The notes under the pieces are model-generated. The model saw only the letters and a list, made by a program, of their open reading frames with translations. It did no database searches and had not been told where the DNA came from. From Xanthostigma xanthostigma (taxonomy: Eukaryota > Arthropoda > Insecta > Raphidioptera > Raphidiidae), in NCBI GenBank assembly GCA_963575645.1, contig OY754465.1, positions 45,472,401 to 45,536,400 of the forward strand: a stretch of 64,000 bases of DNA. Direction: 5' to 3'. A program made the position numbers and the translations under genes. Shown here piece after piece: positions 32,886-47,844 of the stretch. Positions within the stretch are counted from its first letter, which is position 1, and each line of letters starts with the position of its first letter.

Positions 32886-35800
32886 ATGACTCCTACAAAA
32901 CCAAGATTTGATATGCTGAAATGGAAAACTTGGCTGAGAACGGTCCATGAATTTTGTAAGTCTTCGTCCCCTTTGCCCGTAACTGAACCCACTGTTACTC
33001 CTGTTCTCGCGTCCCGTCCTGGAGATAATCGGCCCTATGTCACGGTTAACATATTTGATCGTGAAGTCATTGCCCTCTTGGACACTGGTGCTAACCGTAC
33101 TATTCTAGGTAAATTCGGATTACCTCTTGTTGATTTGCTTTCGTTGGAGATCCGACCCGTTAATATTGCTATCACCACTGCCGATGGTGCTACCCAATCC
33201 GTTACTGGATCGGTCCTGCTGCCTATTGTCGTTAATGGCGATGTTAAACTTTTAGATGTTTTGGTGGTCCCCTCTGTAAAAACTACGTTGATTTTAGGTA
33301 TGGATTTTATTAATGATTTTGATTTCGTTGTTGACTTTCGTAATAAGTCATTTTCGTTGAATAATGCCGAACTGTTGGAGCATGCCTATAATGTAAATTT
33401 AGTACAAGCTATCTGCGATCGATCGGAATTAACTGCTGATCAGCAGCAGGAGTTAACGTTACTTATGAATTCTTTTAGTGGATTGTCCTGGCAAGAAGGA
33501 GAGAAGTTGGGTCGTACCTCATGTACTGAACATGTCATCGATACGGGTGAGGCCGCGCCCATAAAACAACGGCAATACCCATTATCACCATATATGATGG
33601 CACACCTGAATAAGGAACTGGACAAGATGCTGTCTCTGAATGTGGTCAAACCTTCGTTCAGTCCGTGGTCATCTCCGGTTTTGTTAGTGAAAAAGGCCAA
33701 CGGTGAGTTACGCTTCTGCTTCGACGGGCGCAAACTTAATGCGGTGACCAAACCCGATGCGTACCCATTACCTCGTGTCGACCATATACTTAGCATGCTG
33801 TCTGGCGCTCGTTTCTTGACGAGTATTGATTTGAAGTCCGCTTTTTGGCAGATTCCTCTGTCCCCAGGTTCTCGCGAAAAAACAGCCTTCAGTGTACCGG
33901 GGCGAGGATTGTTTGAATTTAATGTCATGCCTTTTGGGCTGCGTAATGCTCCTCAGACGCAACAGCGTTTGATGGATCGTGTATTAGGACCTGAACTAGA
34001 ACCTTTCGTTTTTGTTTATTTAGATGATGTTATTATTGCTACCCCAACTTTCGAGAAACATATTGAGATTTTGAATGAAGTTCGCAGACGGTTTCAAACG
34101 GCTAACCTGACCATTAATTTAGCCAAGTGCGAGTTTTGCTTGCCTTCCCTAAAATTTTTAGGATTTATTGTAGATAAGCTTGGTTTGCGCACTGATCCCG
34201 ACAAGGTCACAGCCATGCTCAATTATGCATGACCAACTACTACCACGGAGGTGAAACGATTCGTCGGGTTATGTTCGTGGTATCGCCGGTTTATCCCTCA
34301 TTTTTCCACCTTAACCGCACCTATATCAGAACTTATTAAAAAGCGTCGAAAGGGCCAAGGCATTCTGTGGACTGACCAGGCAGACCGAAGCTTTCATGCT
34401 ATCAAGCAAGCTCTTGTGTCGGCACCTGTCTTAAGTAGTCCTAACTTTGGTAAACCCTTCACCATTCAATGCGACGCCTCCGAGTTGGGCCTTGGTTGTG
34501 TTCTAACCCAAGTCTCTGATGATGGACTAGATGTTCCTATAGCGTATGCCAGCCGAACTCTTACGTCTTGTGAGCGCAAGTATTCCACAACGGAGAAAGA
34601 ATGCCTTGCTGTCCTTTTTGGTATCGATAAGTTTCGCCCGTACGTGGAAGGTTCACACTTTAAGATCTTGACGGATCATCATTCCCTTTTGTGGCTTAAA
34701 AATTTGAAGGATCCTTCTGGTCGTCTTGCCCGCTGGGCGTTGAAAATACAACAATATGATGTCGAGTTTGAACACCGGAAAGGTGCTCTTCATGTCGTCC
34801 CCGATGCTCTGTCACGATCACCTCTCGAAATAGCCGCGATAGAATTGGACCTGGAACTTTGCAACGCGGATCAGTGGTACCAAAACTTGGCTACTCGGAT
34901 TCTTGATCAACCACAGAATTTTCACAACTGGAGTGTGACAAATGGTCGCATATACAAACGGCTGCCTCTTTCGATCCATCAAGGTCCTAACTTAAACGAG
35001 TGGAAAGCACTGGTACCGAAAGGAGCTCGTCGTGAAATTTTGGAATCGTGCCATTCACCTCCCACTGCTGGTCATCTCGGTGTGGCTAAGACACTTCACC
35101 GGATTAGCGAAGAATATTATTGGCCTAGGATGAGACGTGATGTATGTCGTTTTGTTGGGCGTTGCCGTGTTTGTGCCGCCCAGAAGGCCGATCAAGGTGG
35201 TCGGACCGGATTCATGGGACAGCCCAAGAGAGTTAAATTCCCATGGCAACTTATCGGTTGCGATATAGTTGGACCCTTGCCGAAAACCAAGGAAGGATTT
35301 CGTTTTTTATTAGTCGTTGTGGATTGGTTTTCTAAATATGTTCTTTTGAAGCCCCTTAAATCAGCTAATGCCCCCGCCATTGCTGAATACCTGGAGAATG
35401 ACGTTTTTTTGGTTTATGGTGCACCTCAAGTGCTTTTGTGTGACAACGGTACCGAATTTACCGCTAAGGTAATACATAATCTTGCTGACGAATATGGTGT
35501 GAAGATTTGGTTCACGGCTAAGTACCATGCCCAAGCTAACTTTGTGGAGCGAGTTAATCGCACTGTGGGAACAGCAATTCGCTCCTATTTGTCTGACTCT
35601 ACCCATCATGAGTGGAATTTAGTCGTGCCGAAAATTGCTTACGCTATTCGCACTGCCGTTCACGAGTCTACTGGCTTTGTTCCGACTTTTGTAAATTTTG
35701 GAAGATTTGTACCCCGTAATGGACATTTTTACGGTGAACTACAGGACAAGGACTTGTTGGAGTTGGATTGGTCCAATGATTTATATGCCAAGGAAATGCG

Positions 35801-36221
35801 TGATCTTCCCGCTGTTTACCATGAAGTGCAGAGACATTTATCAATGGCCTATGAAAAGCACGCTGTAGCATACAACAAAGGAAAGCGGCCGGCAGTCATC
35901 TTTAAGGTTGGTGAGCGTGTCTGGAAGCGACATTACATTTTATCTAGCGGCGCTCATGGATTCTCTTCTAAATTGGCTCCTCGGTTCGTATTATGCGTTG
36001 TCTCCCAGGTGATCTCCCCATTAATCTACGAGTTAACTACTGAAGATGGTCGTAAGGTAGGCCGTTGGCACGTTAAAGACATTAAACCGTATCGAGGCGA
36101 AAATGACCCGGAACATATTGATGAAGAACAGGAAGACTCTTCCGCTACGGCCGAAGAAGATTCAGAAGCTGATAATGACCACATCGAGTCCGATAACTCG
36201 GGGTTTGCTTTGTTTGACTAA
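32886..36221 (+). pseudogene. pol: Pol polyprotein (PR-RT-RH-IN) with one in-frame TGA
   Basis: One frame of 1,112 codons, including the stop codons, interrupted only by TGA at 34230-34232. The first part (448 residues) has the aspartic protease motif LLDTGA at 64-69 with a second LILGMDF block. Reverse transcriptase follows, with D315 in LTSIDLKSAF and the catalytic YLDD at 378-381. The stop falls between RT and RNase H. The second part, numbered from 34251, has RNase H residues D75 (QCDAS), E116, D142 (LTDHH) and D185 (PDALSR). Integrase follows, with its zinc finger H268/H275/C305/C308 and the DDE triad D338, D398, E433. A C-terminal module (KLAPRF...YELTTEDG...WHVKDIKPYRG) and an acidic tail end the frame. 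Everything except the stop looks functional. No env follows. Confidence 0.93.
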
Positions 36222-36349
36222 CCGCCCATCTCTGCGCTCTCATGTCAGCCACACTTAGATATTCGTCTTGTGCCACTCTTGTAATTCGGTTTTCGACTTG
36301 TGGTTTTGTACGAATGCTAGATAAGAAAAGGTCTGCGTCCTTTTCTTTT

Positions 36350-36363
36350 GGAGGAAAGGGGGG
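36350..36363 (+). other. Polypurine tract
   Basis: GGAGGAAAGGGGGG immediately precedes the 3' LTR (with a TG between). This is the expected primer for plus-strand DNA synthesis. Confidence 0.85.
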
Positions 36364-36365
36364 TG

Positions 36366-39042
<2,677 letters not shown>

Positions 39043-40257
39043 TTATATGTCGGAGATAGAAAGACGCGCATCTAAATGTTTCTAATAGATAATCCGATTC
39101 CCGTAAATTTCTAAGTATCAATTCGATTTTGATAAATTACCATTTGATTTTTATGACCTGCAATTCGTACCCTAATTTAGTAAACACGGTATTCCCAAAA
39201 TTATTGTTGGTTTTATGATTCGGAGGTAAAACGATCTTAACCAAGATAAAAGCTTGGGTTTGAGCAGAGGGCACCTCTGCCAATGTAGCCTGAGTCTCGA
39301 AGTCTCTGATTGGTTATCAAGGGGATACCTGTTAAGAACCGACATGACGTCGGGGTTGAAATTGAGGAGATATAGCATTCTAGTTTGGTGAAGTGTTAGA
39401 GAGGGCACGCTCGAGCTTCGAGACTTTGGATTCATTATCAAACGCCAATCAAAGGCTCAGCGCTTCGGCTAATGTACCTTTTCCGACATATATATATAGG
39501 TACGGGCAATAACTTTCGAAGGAGTTAATTGATTTTAATGAAATTTGGACCACATGTTAAAATCCATCACCGCACGAAGCCTATTTAAAATGGGCCCAAT
39601 CGGGCCACTTTAAGGGTGGGATTTAGGGGTTGAAAAATATTTTTGGGCCCAAAAATACCGAAAAATTTCTTCGAATCGTTTCAAAATTGAAATTTAACCC
39701 TTTAGTAATGATTAAAACATGCTACCAAAATTTTATTAAAATCGGCCCGACAGGACCGGACTTAAAAATTTTATGAAAACATTAATTTGTAGATATGGAT
39801 TTACTTAGTGCAGGGGGAATTTAATTTGGTAAATTGATAGTAATATTGAAATTAAGAAAAAAAATATTATTTTAAGGGATGTATTAAGTTAAAATTTTTA
39901 TTTTGTCCAAAACCAAAAGGGTTAAGTTCACATAATAAGGCCACACTGCCAGTGTAAGCAAATACACTATATTGTCGGCAGGGTTTGGCACTGCGACCCG
40001 AGTTTTATTTCTTAATATCGTATTTGGCACCTTTATATTGCAAACATTTATCGTAGTGAGTACCATACCAATAGTACATAACTCAAAGGTACTAATAAAA
40101 AACTATCTTTATAATGAGATATTGCACATCGATCTTTGGAAAGAGACAATCTATTATGAGAGTTAACTCTTAAAGAAGTCAATAACTTTTTCCCATAACA
40201 GATAGTCTCTTTCCAAAGGTCGTTATGCAATATTTAGCGCCGCGTACTCTAAGAAAG

Positions 40258-40472
40258 TTAAGATTCGTATCCGTATTCGCGTATCTTAAAACCAAATATC
40301 CGTATTCAGATCCGCGGATACGGATCTGAATACGGATATTTGGTTTCAAAAAAAAGGTCGTTATGCAATATTTAGCGCCGCGTACTCTAAGAAAGTTAAG
40401 ATCCGTATCCGTATCCGCGGATCTTGAAACCAAATATCCGTATTCAGATCCGTATCCGCGGATATACATATT
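40258..40472. repeat. hAT right subterminal repeats, partly palindromic
   Basis: GATTCGTATCCGTATTCGCG, GATCCGCGGATACGGATC and related units. The block CAAATATCCGTATTCAGATC is inverted about the centre near 40318. TTAGCGCCGCGTACTCTAAG occurs twice (about 40234 and 40372), showing a local duplication of this end. Confidence 0.7.
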
Positions 40473-40493
40473 TAACGATCCGGCACATCACTA

Positions 40494-40852
40494 CTTGGAA
40501 CATACCTATTATAATTTGAGAATTAAATGTCACAGACCACAGTCCTATGGTGGTTGAAGTTTGAAAGAACTTGTATTTTTTTTTTGATAAATGCATTAGA
40601 TTTAATGAAATAAACATTGAAAAAGTTAATTTTAGAACTTAAATCAAGTCGCTACCGATCTCATCTGTGGTATACAAATTCGGTGGTGCCATGGCGATAT
40701 CCATATAAAATATAACTTGTAAGCACACTGAACCAAAAAATGTTACGGTCTATATCCGAATTCGCTCAATGACCGAAATAAATGCGCAAAACTAGTTTTG
40801 ACGGACGAATATTTACCAAACCCGAAATTTTACATTTAAACGGGTATTAACT
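40494..40852. other. Unassigned stretch
   Basis: After the hAT target duplication and the MITE remnant, nothing is recognised. Confidence 0.35.
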
Positions 40853-41325
40853 GTTATAAAATGAGCAAATTTAGTTTTCAATTGAACAAAACTAGTTCTG
40901 TCCATATTTTTTGAACGGACAGTACTAGTGTAGCATCGGAATCTTCTTTGCGTTTTTTAATTAACTTTTCCACATCAATGAAACTTATTATATCAAAGCG
41001 ATTTATTCTTCTGTATTGTTTAGCAGACATAGGTTTTAATTCAGCTTTCAATAAATTTGCTTTCTTAACCTCACTTAGTGTAGTTAAGTAATTCATCTCG
41101 AATTCATCTTGCATTTTTACTTAATTATTACACCGAATATCCCACAATTATATTAATTATAACATTTAGGAGAACAATTCAATAGATAGGTACATAAACA
41201 AGAACATAACCCTACTTTTGTTCGGGTTCGGATGTTGATTGAATGAAACAAGCAGAACTAGCACTGTCCGTTCAAAAATGGACAGAACTAGTTTTGACCA
41301 ATTGAAAATGGCTGTATATTCAATT
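40853..41325 (-). mobile_element. Ginger-like DNA transposon fragment (internal-deletion copy)
   Basis: Inverted ends: TTTTCAATTGAACAAAACTA then GTTCTGTCCAT and GAACGGACAGTACTAGT on the left; ACTAGCACTGTCCGTTC then ATGGACAGAACTAGTTTTGA and CCAATTGAAAA on the right. Between them, on the minus strand, lies the start of a protein (41114-40878) resembling the N-terminal region of Ginger-type transposases. Outer limits are approximate and no target duplication was established. Confidence 0.55.
40878..41114 (-). pseudogene. Ginger-type transposase N-terminal fragment
   Basis: An ATG at 41114 opens 78 codons. The segment AELKPMSAKQYRRINRFDII then SFIDVEKLIKKR resembles the region just before the integrase-like core in Ginger transposases and their KRBA2-like relatives (pattern K-YRRL-R(F/Y)DV---EKLI); this recognition is from memory. 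The last roughly 22 residues are encoded by the left inverted repeat, so the frame runs out into the element's end. The whole gypsy-integrase-like DDE domain is missing. Confidence 0.5.
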
Positions 41326-42342
41326 TTTGTGCGGGTTAAAACGATTTGTTCTTTTTTGGTGAAATAATATTGTTTATTATTTTTTATAGATTATTATGTT
41401 TGTTCCCATATGTTTTGTATGTTTTCTATTAGGTAATTTTTGCATTCATTTTAATTTTTACTTATTGTGCTTTCATTTAATAATTATGCCAGTAGTGATT
41501 GCTTTTTTAGCAAGTTTTAGTTGCAATGTCATTTCCGGGTATTCCCATGTGTGATGCTGTCCCAATAAAGTTTGATAGCTTTTGGACTGCATTAGTTATT
41601 ATGGTAACCCTAATTATGAACATCTTGTATACATTGCGCTATTATTATATAGCACGTTTGTTCTCGTTATAACGAATGAACCTGTATAAGGAGCGAGTCA
41701 TTTGATAAAACGTAGTTGAACATTAAAGGAAATGTTAGTTCTTATATTCATCCGATGTCTTTGCTTTAACTGTTCTGTCGCTTTTTAAAACACGTGTTTC
41801 AGTTAATTAACTGCTTCACTTTTGATCATAATTTCATCTTGAATAAATTTGAAATAAAAGCTGAAATTTTATACCAGATAATACAAGAGTGTATTGTGTT
41901 ATCGATTGGAAAAATGACACCTTTTTTTAATGGAGATTGATTTTTAAAAACTTACTTTTTGTTCAGCTTCGTAATGAACAGTATAACAAACAGAAACAGT
42001 ACTGATACCGACCGGAATCGAATCATCGACCTTCTACATACGAAGCTGGCTCTATCTCCATTCAACCATAGTAATTAGTAATTTCCTAGGAAAGCAGTAC
42101 CGTAGTTTAGTGGTGACGATGAATTATGTAACAAAAAACATTTGCATAGGAGTAAATGCGCATGTGGTTAACGTAAAAAAGCAGCATTCATATTTGTTAC
42201 GTAATTTCCGTTATATTACTGCCTCTATACTATGGTTCCGCTTTTCGATGAAACCCCGCCTTAACCGTTTGATTTTCGATAGTTTTTTTAGTGTAGTATA
42301 ATCTACATAAATAAATATGTAATGAAATAACAAAAAAAAATA
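41326..42342. other. Unassigned stretch
   Basis: Nothing firm. At 42005-42075 the minus strand has a weakly tRNA-like order of boxes (TGATTCGATTCCGG as B box) but the stems do not hold. Confidence 0.3.
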
Positions 42343-42613
42343 TCTATATAAATAAAAATGTAATGTTCGTTTGTTCAAAATTTGAAATCTCCGAAAATTC
42401 TTCATATAGTATAACATATATGTCACATCGAGGTGACAGGTGAAAACATCCTTTTTTTTGAAAAAACAGCGCCATCTGTTGGACATTAAAGCAAGATACG
42501 CTATACTAAACATATTAGAGCAACGGGAGCGTCATCTGTTGAATACAGCGCCATCTGTTGATCGTTACACAAACCAGATTGAGCCACTGCAACGCGTGGC
42601 CGGGTACAGCTGG
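42343..42613 (+). mobile_element. Helitron-like element
   Basis: It begins TCTATATAAATAAAAATG after an A and ends GCAACGCGTGGCCGGGTACA then GCTGG; CTGG fits the CTRR terminus of Helitrons. Two CAGCGCCATCTGTTG boxes and a third variant (GAGCGTCATCTGTTG) lie inside. Non-coding. Confidence 0.5.
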
Positions 42614-43311
42614 ACTTAAATAGTAATATGGTATCATGACGAATCGAGAAACATCGGGATTAATGCTTCCAAATCAAAAATGACTATTGATTAAAAACAG
42701 TCAGTGCAGCGTCGATCTATGTGAAAAATTCTCACGGTGTTAAAATTTCCTGCTTCTCACTTCAGCTGTTGAGCGTCTAAATAATCCATCTCTCTCTGTC
42801 TCTTTTCCAAAATCGACAATGCGTCGTGTTGGACCACAAAAGTGTGTTTATAACAAAATAAACATGTGTCTTTCAATTCGATTTTTTAATACCACATAAA
42901 CATTACATCATAATACGAGTATATAACGTTTTTGTATGTACAGCGGTGGAGTCCGTATTAAGTTGTACATACATAATATGATAATAATATATATGTTTTC
43001 ATTTTTCTTCTGAGAGGCAAATATACAAACAATAATAATATAAGAATCACTGGGAATAAGGATTTATAAAAAGAGTAAAACGAAAATGCATGTTGTGTAT
43101 TTATATGTATAATGGATATACATATAAGTAAACAATGAAATCTCGGAAATGCAAAGAAAAGAAGAAAAATGTAAACACATACACACAATGAACTAAAGAG
43201 AGAACATCTCAAGATTTATATCCATAATATAAAAAAATCCTATACGCAGTATAAGGCATCAGGGATGGAGATTTATCACATCATTACAAAAGATAAAAAA
43301 AATAATTATTT
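42614..43311. other. Unassigned stretch
   Basis: No supported feature. Confidence 0.35.
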
Positions 43312-43530
43312 ATAAAAAACAAGAGACCCGACTGCATAAAAATGAAATTAATAAGTCAAAAGAGGAAAACAAATCGGAAAATCTCAACATGCAGTGGGTG
43401 GACACTTATTTCTCTTTCTTTTGTTTTTGAATGGGTCCCCACCTGTTGCATGCTGAGATTATTCGATCTCTTTTTCTCTTTTTAGTTATTATAATTTAAT
43501 TTTTGTGCAGTCGGGTTTCTTGTTTTTATA
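43312..43530. mobile_element. Short MITE with about 95-bp TIRs
   Basis: TAAAAAACAAGAGACCCGAC then TGCATAAAAAT pairs with ATTTTTGTGCAGTCGGGTTT then CTTGTTTTTATA. Complementarity continues through AATCTCAACATGCA and TGCATGCTGAGATT. ATTTAT/ATAAAT flank the ends. Non-coding. Confidence 0.7.
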
Positions 43531-45597
43531 AATAAAATTAATTTTTATTTTCTTCCTTTTAGTTACAAACTTTGTATTTTATACAATCTTTGATTAACGT
43601 CTGATCTCTTCAATAAATAAAATTGTTTGTTATTATTTTTTTAATATTTCAATATTAAAAAATCTTTCACGAATTTCATTAAAAATAAATAGAAACTAAA
43701 TATTAATTAATTTTTGTATTTTTAGATCAGTTCTGAAGAAAATCCAAATCCGGATCGAAATGTTAATGTTTTAATTATATTTTTTTGTTAACATATTTGT
43801 CTGAAAAATTGGTCGATAATTTTATTTATTGATTTGTCGTTTATACACTGTCATGTCGATAAGTATACATTAGGAAATACAACAGATTTTTTCATTACGC
43901 GCAACAAGAAATATGTAGAGATCCTACACAACTTTCAGGTTGAATTCATAAACGGAATTTATGGTTGTAAGATAGTCTAGGAAGCATCATTGACTTATTC
44001 AGTGCTATGTCACTAGATATGGTAGGCATTTTTTTCCGTCTCTACCGCAATTTTGGTTTTATAAAAACAAAGCCTCACCTATAGCTATTGCACGGTTTAG
44101 ACGAATCGATAGTCACCCTGCTGATTAAAATCCATCCAGCCGATGGGATGCTTCGATGGTGTAAAGAATCCCACCTAAATATATGCGTGAAAAACATAAT
44201 CCTGTCTTTGTCGAGTAATAAAAGTTAATTTTTAAGTGATTAGATGAACTATCTGAATAAACTACATGACCTATTACTATCGTAGTTACTTAATTAGTTA
44301 ATTCATGATACCTGTGTCAGTGGGCGGAGTGAAAATCTTACGTACACGCTATTACTCAAAAATCTTACACAAACTTGCATAAAATATGACTCAATTGACT
44401 CCTTCACCTTCATGTTAACGTGGATACCTCTCGTGGCTCCTAATCGAGAAATGGGATAATAATCGAGAAAGAATATAAGACTGAGTACCTAATCATTGTG
44501 TACATCCTTGTCTAGCACATACATGGTTGTTCTCTTGCATGGTACAAATATTTTATAATAATACCTTTTTTGGGATGAACCTCATTCACGGACGAACGTG
44601 TGAAAATGGATATTGTAAAAGTTTCTAGGATGTGAGATTAAAAAGAAGGAAGAGTTCAAAGTGCAAAATCGCTAATCACGATGCGTTAAAGTCTGAACAA
44701 TGAATGTTGTGCTGGCAACAAACGGAGAGTGCTAAATCAACACAAGAATTTATGAACGTAATTAAAAGTTGAAATCCGCCCGACAAAATGATTTCGTTAT
44801 AGGGATAGACAAATCCAGTTTTATTATTACTTGAGGATTTCGAATAGGTCTATAATAATAGTTTATATGTGTCTAGTATGTAATGCATTATTATTTTTGA
44901 CAACTCACGTTTGGTCATATTGGTATATCCATGTGGAATGTTCTGAGCATACTTTCCTTCGCTGTTGCTCATATGGATTTAAATGGTAACTGACCGAGAT
45001 ATAACCTATACTGGGTTAGTAACGTCACATTACTTTGGTTTTATTTTACGCATTAGTGCGAAAAAGGGTCGTTTTACCATATCTATACAGGCATGAGAAA
45101 CAGTTTTTTGATAGAAGGTCGTGCAGAAAATATATTATACTTCTGTCGTTTATTTCTGAACTATATTTTACGTGTACACTGATTGATAATTCAGATGGTG
45201 GCAAAATCTCCAAAACGGCTGATAAAAATATATTTTATGATCTGTTAGTCCCTATAATGATATATTTTCGCATATTTCATTAATGAAGTATTAGAAGATA
45301 TGTATATTTAATTAATTTATTTTTTTAGGGTTCCGCACATCCGATGAAAAAACTGAATCCTAATAGGATCAATATCGTGTTTGCCCGTGTATTTTCGTCG
45401 AATCTATTGGACAAAAAAAAGTTGAAAATTGATACATATATTGAGTTGACTATCCAATCAGTGGCATATAGCGTAAATAAAGGAATTTCGGTTTTGGGGG
45501 TTAACATTGGGAAGCAAATTAGAGAATAAAAAATTTTCAAGTGCATCATGTGACGAATTAAATGAAATGACTCATTATGATAAATACAAATATATTT
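43531..45597. other. Unassigned stretch
   Basis: About 2 kb without a recognised gene. CTTTGATTAACGTCTGATCT near 43587 recurs inside the 54-kb Helitron. The 45046-45140 segment resembles 56050-56140 (TTTACGCA(T/C)TAG...ACAGGCATGA). A GGGTTCCGCAC fragment lies at 45328. Confidence 0.35.
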
Positions 45598-45797
45598 TAC
45601 CATTCCAACCCACATGAGGGGAGCGGTACTAGTTTAGGTCAAAATTTTAGAATATTTTTTTATTTTGAAATCCCTTGAATCCAAAAAACTCTGTGCGTCT
45701 GTTTGTCTGTGAGCACGATATAAGTCAAATGGATGAACGGATTGAAACTAAATTTTGGGAGGATGTTTGATACATAAATACTACTGGAACTTCTGCT
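45598..45797 (-). repeat. Dispersed repeat family A, truncated copy 3
   Basis: TTACCATTCCAACCCACATG, GGTACTAGTTTAGGTCAAAA and ATTTTGGGAGGATGTTTGAT match the left half of copies 1 and 2. The copy stops where MITE-B begins. Confidence 0.6.
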
Positions 45798-46197
45798 GGC
45801 CGGCAGTTTGACTACGAGGCTGGAAATGACGTCACTGTTGGCTCGCCTGTTAGCTCGCAAGATGAGTTTTAAAATTAGAACAGGGGCTCCTTTCTTGCTT
45901 GGTCCTCTGCTTGTTCTGAGCAAGAACCAATCAGGGAACAGTATCTTGTCACATGGGCGACAGGAACAAACGCCTACAAACAAACACTGTGTCATAGTGT
46001 GTGTTCTGTTCAGAGACAATAAACGTCCACTTTTGTTACCGTTCTATCACTGCGCTGCACCGACCCTACCTACAAAACAAGCTTGAAAAGACGTCTCGTG
46101 TGAAGCGAGCACATAAAAGCTATCTGGATAACCAGCGCTAGAAAACTAGTAGTCAAATCTAGCAATTCAAATCCAGCCTCGTGTGCAGTGGCCTTTA
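45798..46197. mobile_element. MITE-B copy 2
   Basis: Left end partly degraded (GACTACGAGGCTGGAAATGA); right end CCAGCCTCGTGTGCAGTGGCC intact in part, ending CTTTA at 46197. It is collinear with 26012 and 56357 and is the least interrupted copy, so it defines the pre-insertion sequence of the other two. Confidence 0.65.
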
Positions 46198-46527
46198 TTC
46201 AGAAATTTCGCATACATAAATTCCCATCCCTGGGTTATACGTATATGTTTGCTACATAATGTTATGTGAGTATTGTATATAGTTCTCTGTTCATACATTA
46301 TGCATTACGTAGTAGTAACGTGAAAAGTATGAGAGTATTTCAAATTTGAGTACTCCATTCATGTTTACTTAACGTTCATAGGAGTGTTGAGTATGTGCTA
46401 TATGACTTTAGTTCGAATAAACGGGTACCACGGTCAATGATGTTGGATGCGATTTACCTGTAGTAGAACGATAAGATAAGATAAAAATTTTACTGATTTT
46501 TTTTATATTTACAATTTACATAATATA
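46198..46527. other. Unassigned stretch
   Basis: Nothing recognised. Confidence 0.35.
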
Positions 46528-47095
46528 CAGTATGTAAACACGTAAGGTGAGGGAAATTACCATTGGGAAAAAATGACTGGATCAGAGTGAGCCTTGAAAT
46601 ATTGTTTTTCATTTTGACAGATAATATTCTTTTGCAAAATGAATGTGTATACTACCGAAGAAAATATTCAAATGATTACAACATAATAGGACTTTTTTTA
46701 TTAATGGGACATTAAATTCCCAAAAATACTTAAATATGGTGCGAGATCAAATATCTCCGCCTATTCGTGTTGAACCTAAAGACATTGGGTCACTGAATTA
46801 CCAACGCGCATACGTCATACCAGTCAGACAATTTTTGAATGAAATGTTTCCAAACAGATGGAGTTGTTTTTTTGTTTTATTTTTGTACAAAAAAATTAAA
46901 AAAATGATTTATAAGAGCTTTTTATTATTAAAAAAGCCAAGTAAAATAAAAATAAATCAAAATAAAATAGTAATCCTCAAGATTACCACGATAATTCAAT
47001 AGAAATAACAATTAATGGAGTCATGGCTAGCTCTGATCCAAGTATTTTTTCCCAATGCTAATTTCCCTATGTGCACCTTACGCGTTTACATACTG
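46528..47095 (+). mobile_element. Tc1/mariner-type internal-deletion element
   Basis: The TIRs CAGTATGTAAACACGTAAGG and CCTTACGCGTTTACATACTG extend about 65 bp inward. TA precedes the left end; the right flank reads CA, a decayed TA. It keeps the first codons and a C-terminal block of a mariner-type transposase but lacks the middle. Confidence 0.75.
46639..46861 (+). pseudogene. Mariner-type transposase: both ends, middle deleted
   Basis: An ATG at 46639 opens MNVYTTEENIQMI then two stops, matching the usual N-terminus of insect mariner-family transposases (M--YT-EE---MI). Downstream, in another frame, AYVIPVRQFLNEMFPNRW matches the block that normally follows QQDGAPPH near the second catalytic aspartate. 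The intervening DNA-binding and catalytic parts are absent, so this is a non-coding relic. Confidence 0.75.
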
Positions 47096-47844
47096 CATAG
47101 TGTATACGGATAGTGTTGGTGTCAATTTCCACCCAGGACATTTAATGTGTGTTTATTTATCCAAAAGGCCTTAAAACTATTTTACCGTTTATTTTATTTT
47201 TATGGGAAAACTGCGAAAAAACCCATCTTTAGAAAAAAAAAAACATCTTCATGGCAGAACGATAATGTACGGGGTAAGGTAGCCCTAAGCTTCAACTGTT
47301 GTGTTTTTCAGATCATAACATAGAATCGGCTGGTTAAACAGTTTTGCATTGCGACTCCAACTTGGTTTAAAAGATAATGTATATTACCACTTAAAGCTTG
47401 TAATACCTTTTCACTTTGAAATATTTTATCCTTTTACGAAAGCTCAAGAATAGGCAGTACCTATTCTTGAATTACAAAGTTTAAGAATGGTTATCGGTTT
47501 ACCTATTCTTGAACTGTTACCAATATATTTCGACATTGTAATGTTCTACTCCCAAAATTTTTAAATTAAAAAAAAAACTAGCCGTGAATAGACCAAATAT
47601 TTTTGAAATGTAAGAATTTAAACGTGAAAGTGTATTTATTGGTGGTTCAATCACGACGTATGTATCACTAAAAGCATATTAATGATTTAGGTCTGTAGTT
47701 ATAAAAGCATAGTTTATAAACCTTACTCATATGCTCCTAAATTACTATAAACATCATTTTTTGTCTTTTTACTACATTTCAATAACCTTTAAAAAGTTTT
47801 TTAGTAAAATTGAATTTACTAGAAAGATTTTTAATACAATAAAA
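47096..47844. other. Unassigned stretch
   Basis: One small perfect hairpin, TCAAGAATAGG/CCTATTCTTGA, at about 47443-47471; otherwise nothing. Confidence 0.4.

Noticed and set aside
36222-36349. Possible env gene after pol
   Set aside because: Only 145 bp separate pol from the 3' LTR and no signal peptide, membrane segment or splice acceptor ORF exists, so the element has no env here.
42005-42075. tRNA-like block on the minus strand
   Set aside because: A B-box-like motif is present but the D stem and anticodon stem do not pair, so it is too weak to list as an RNA gene.
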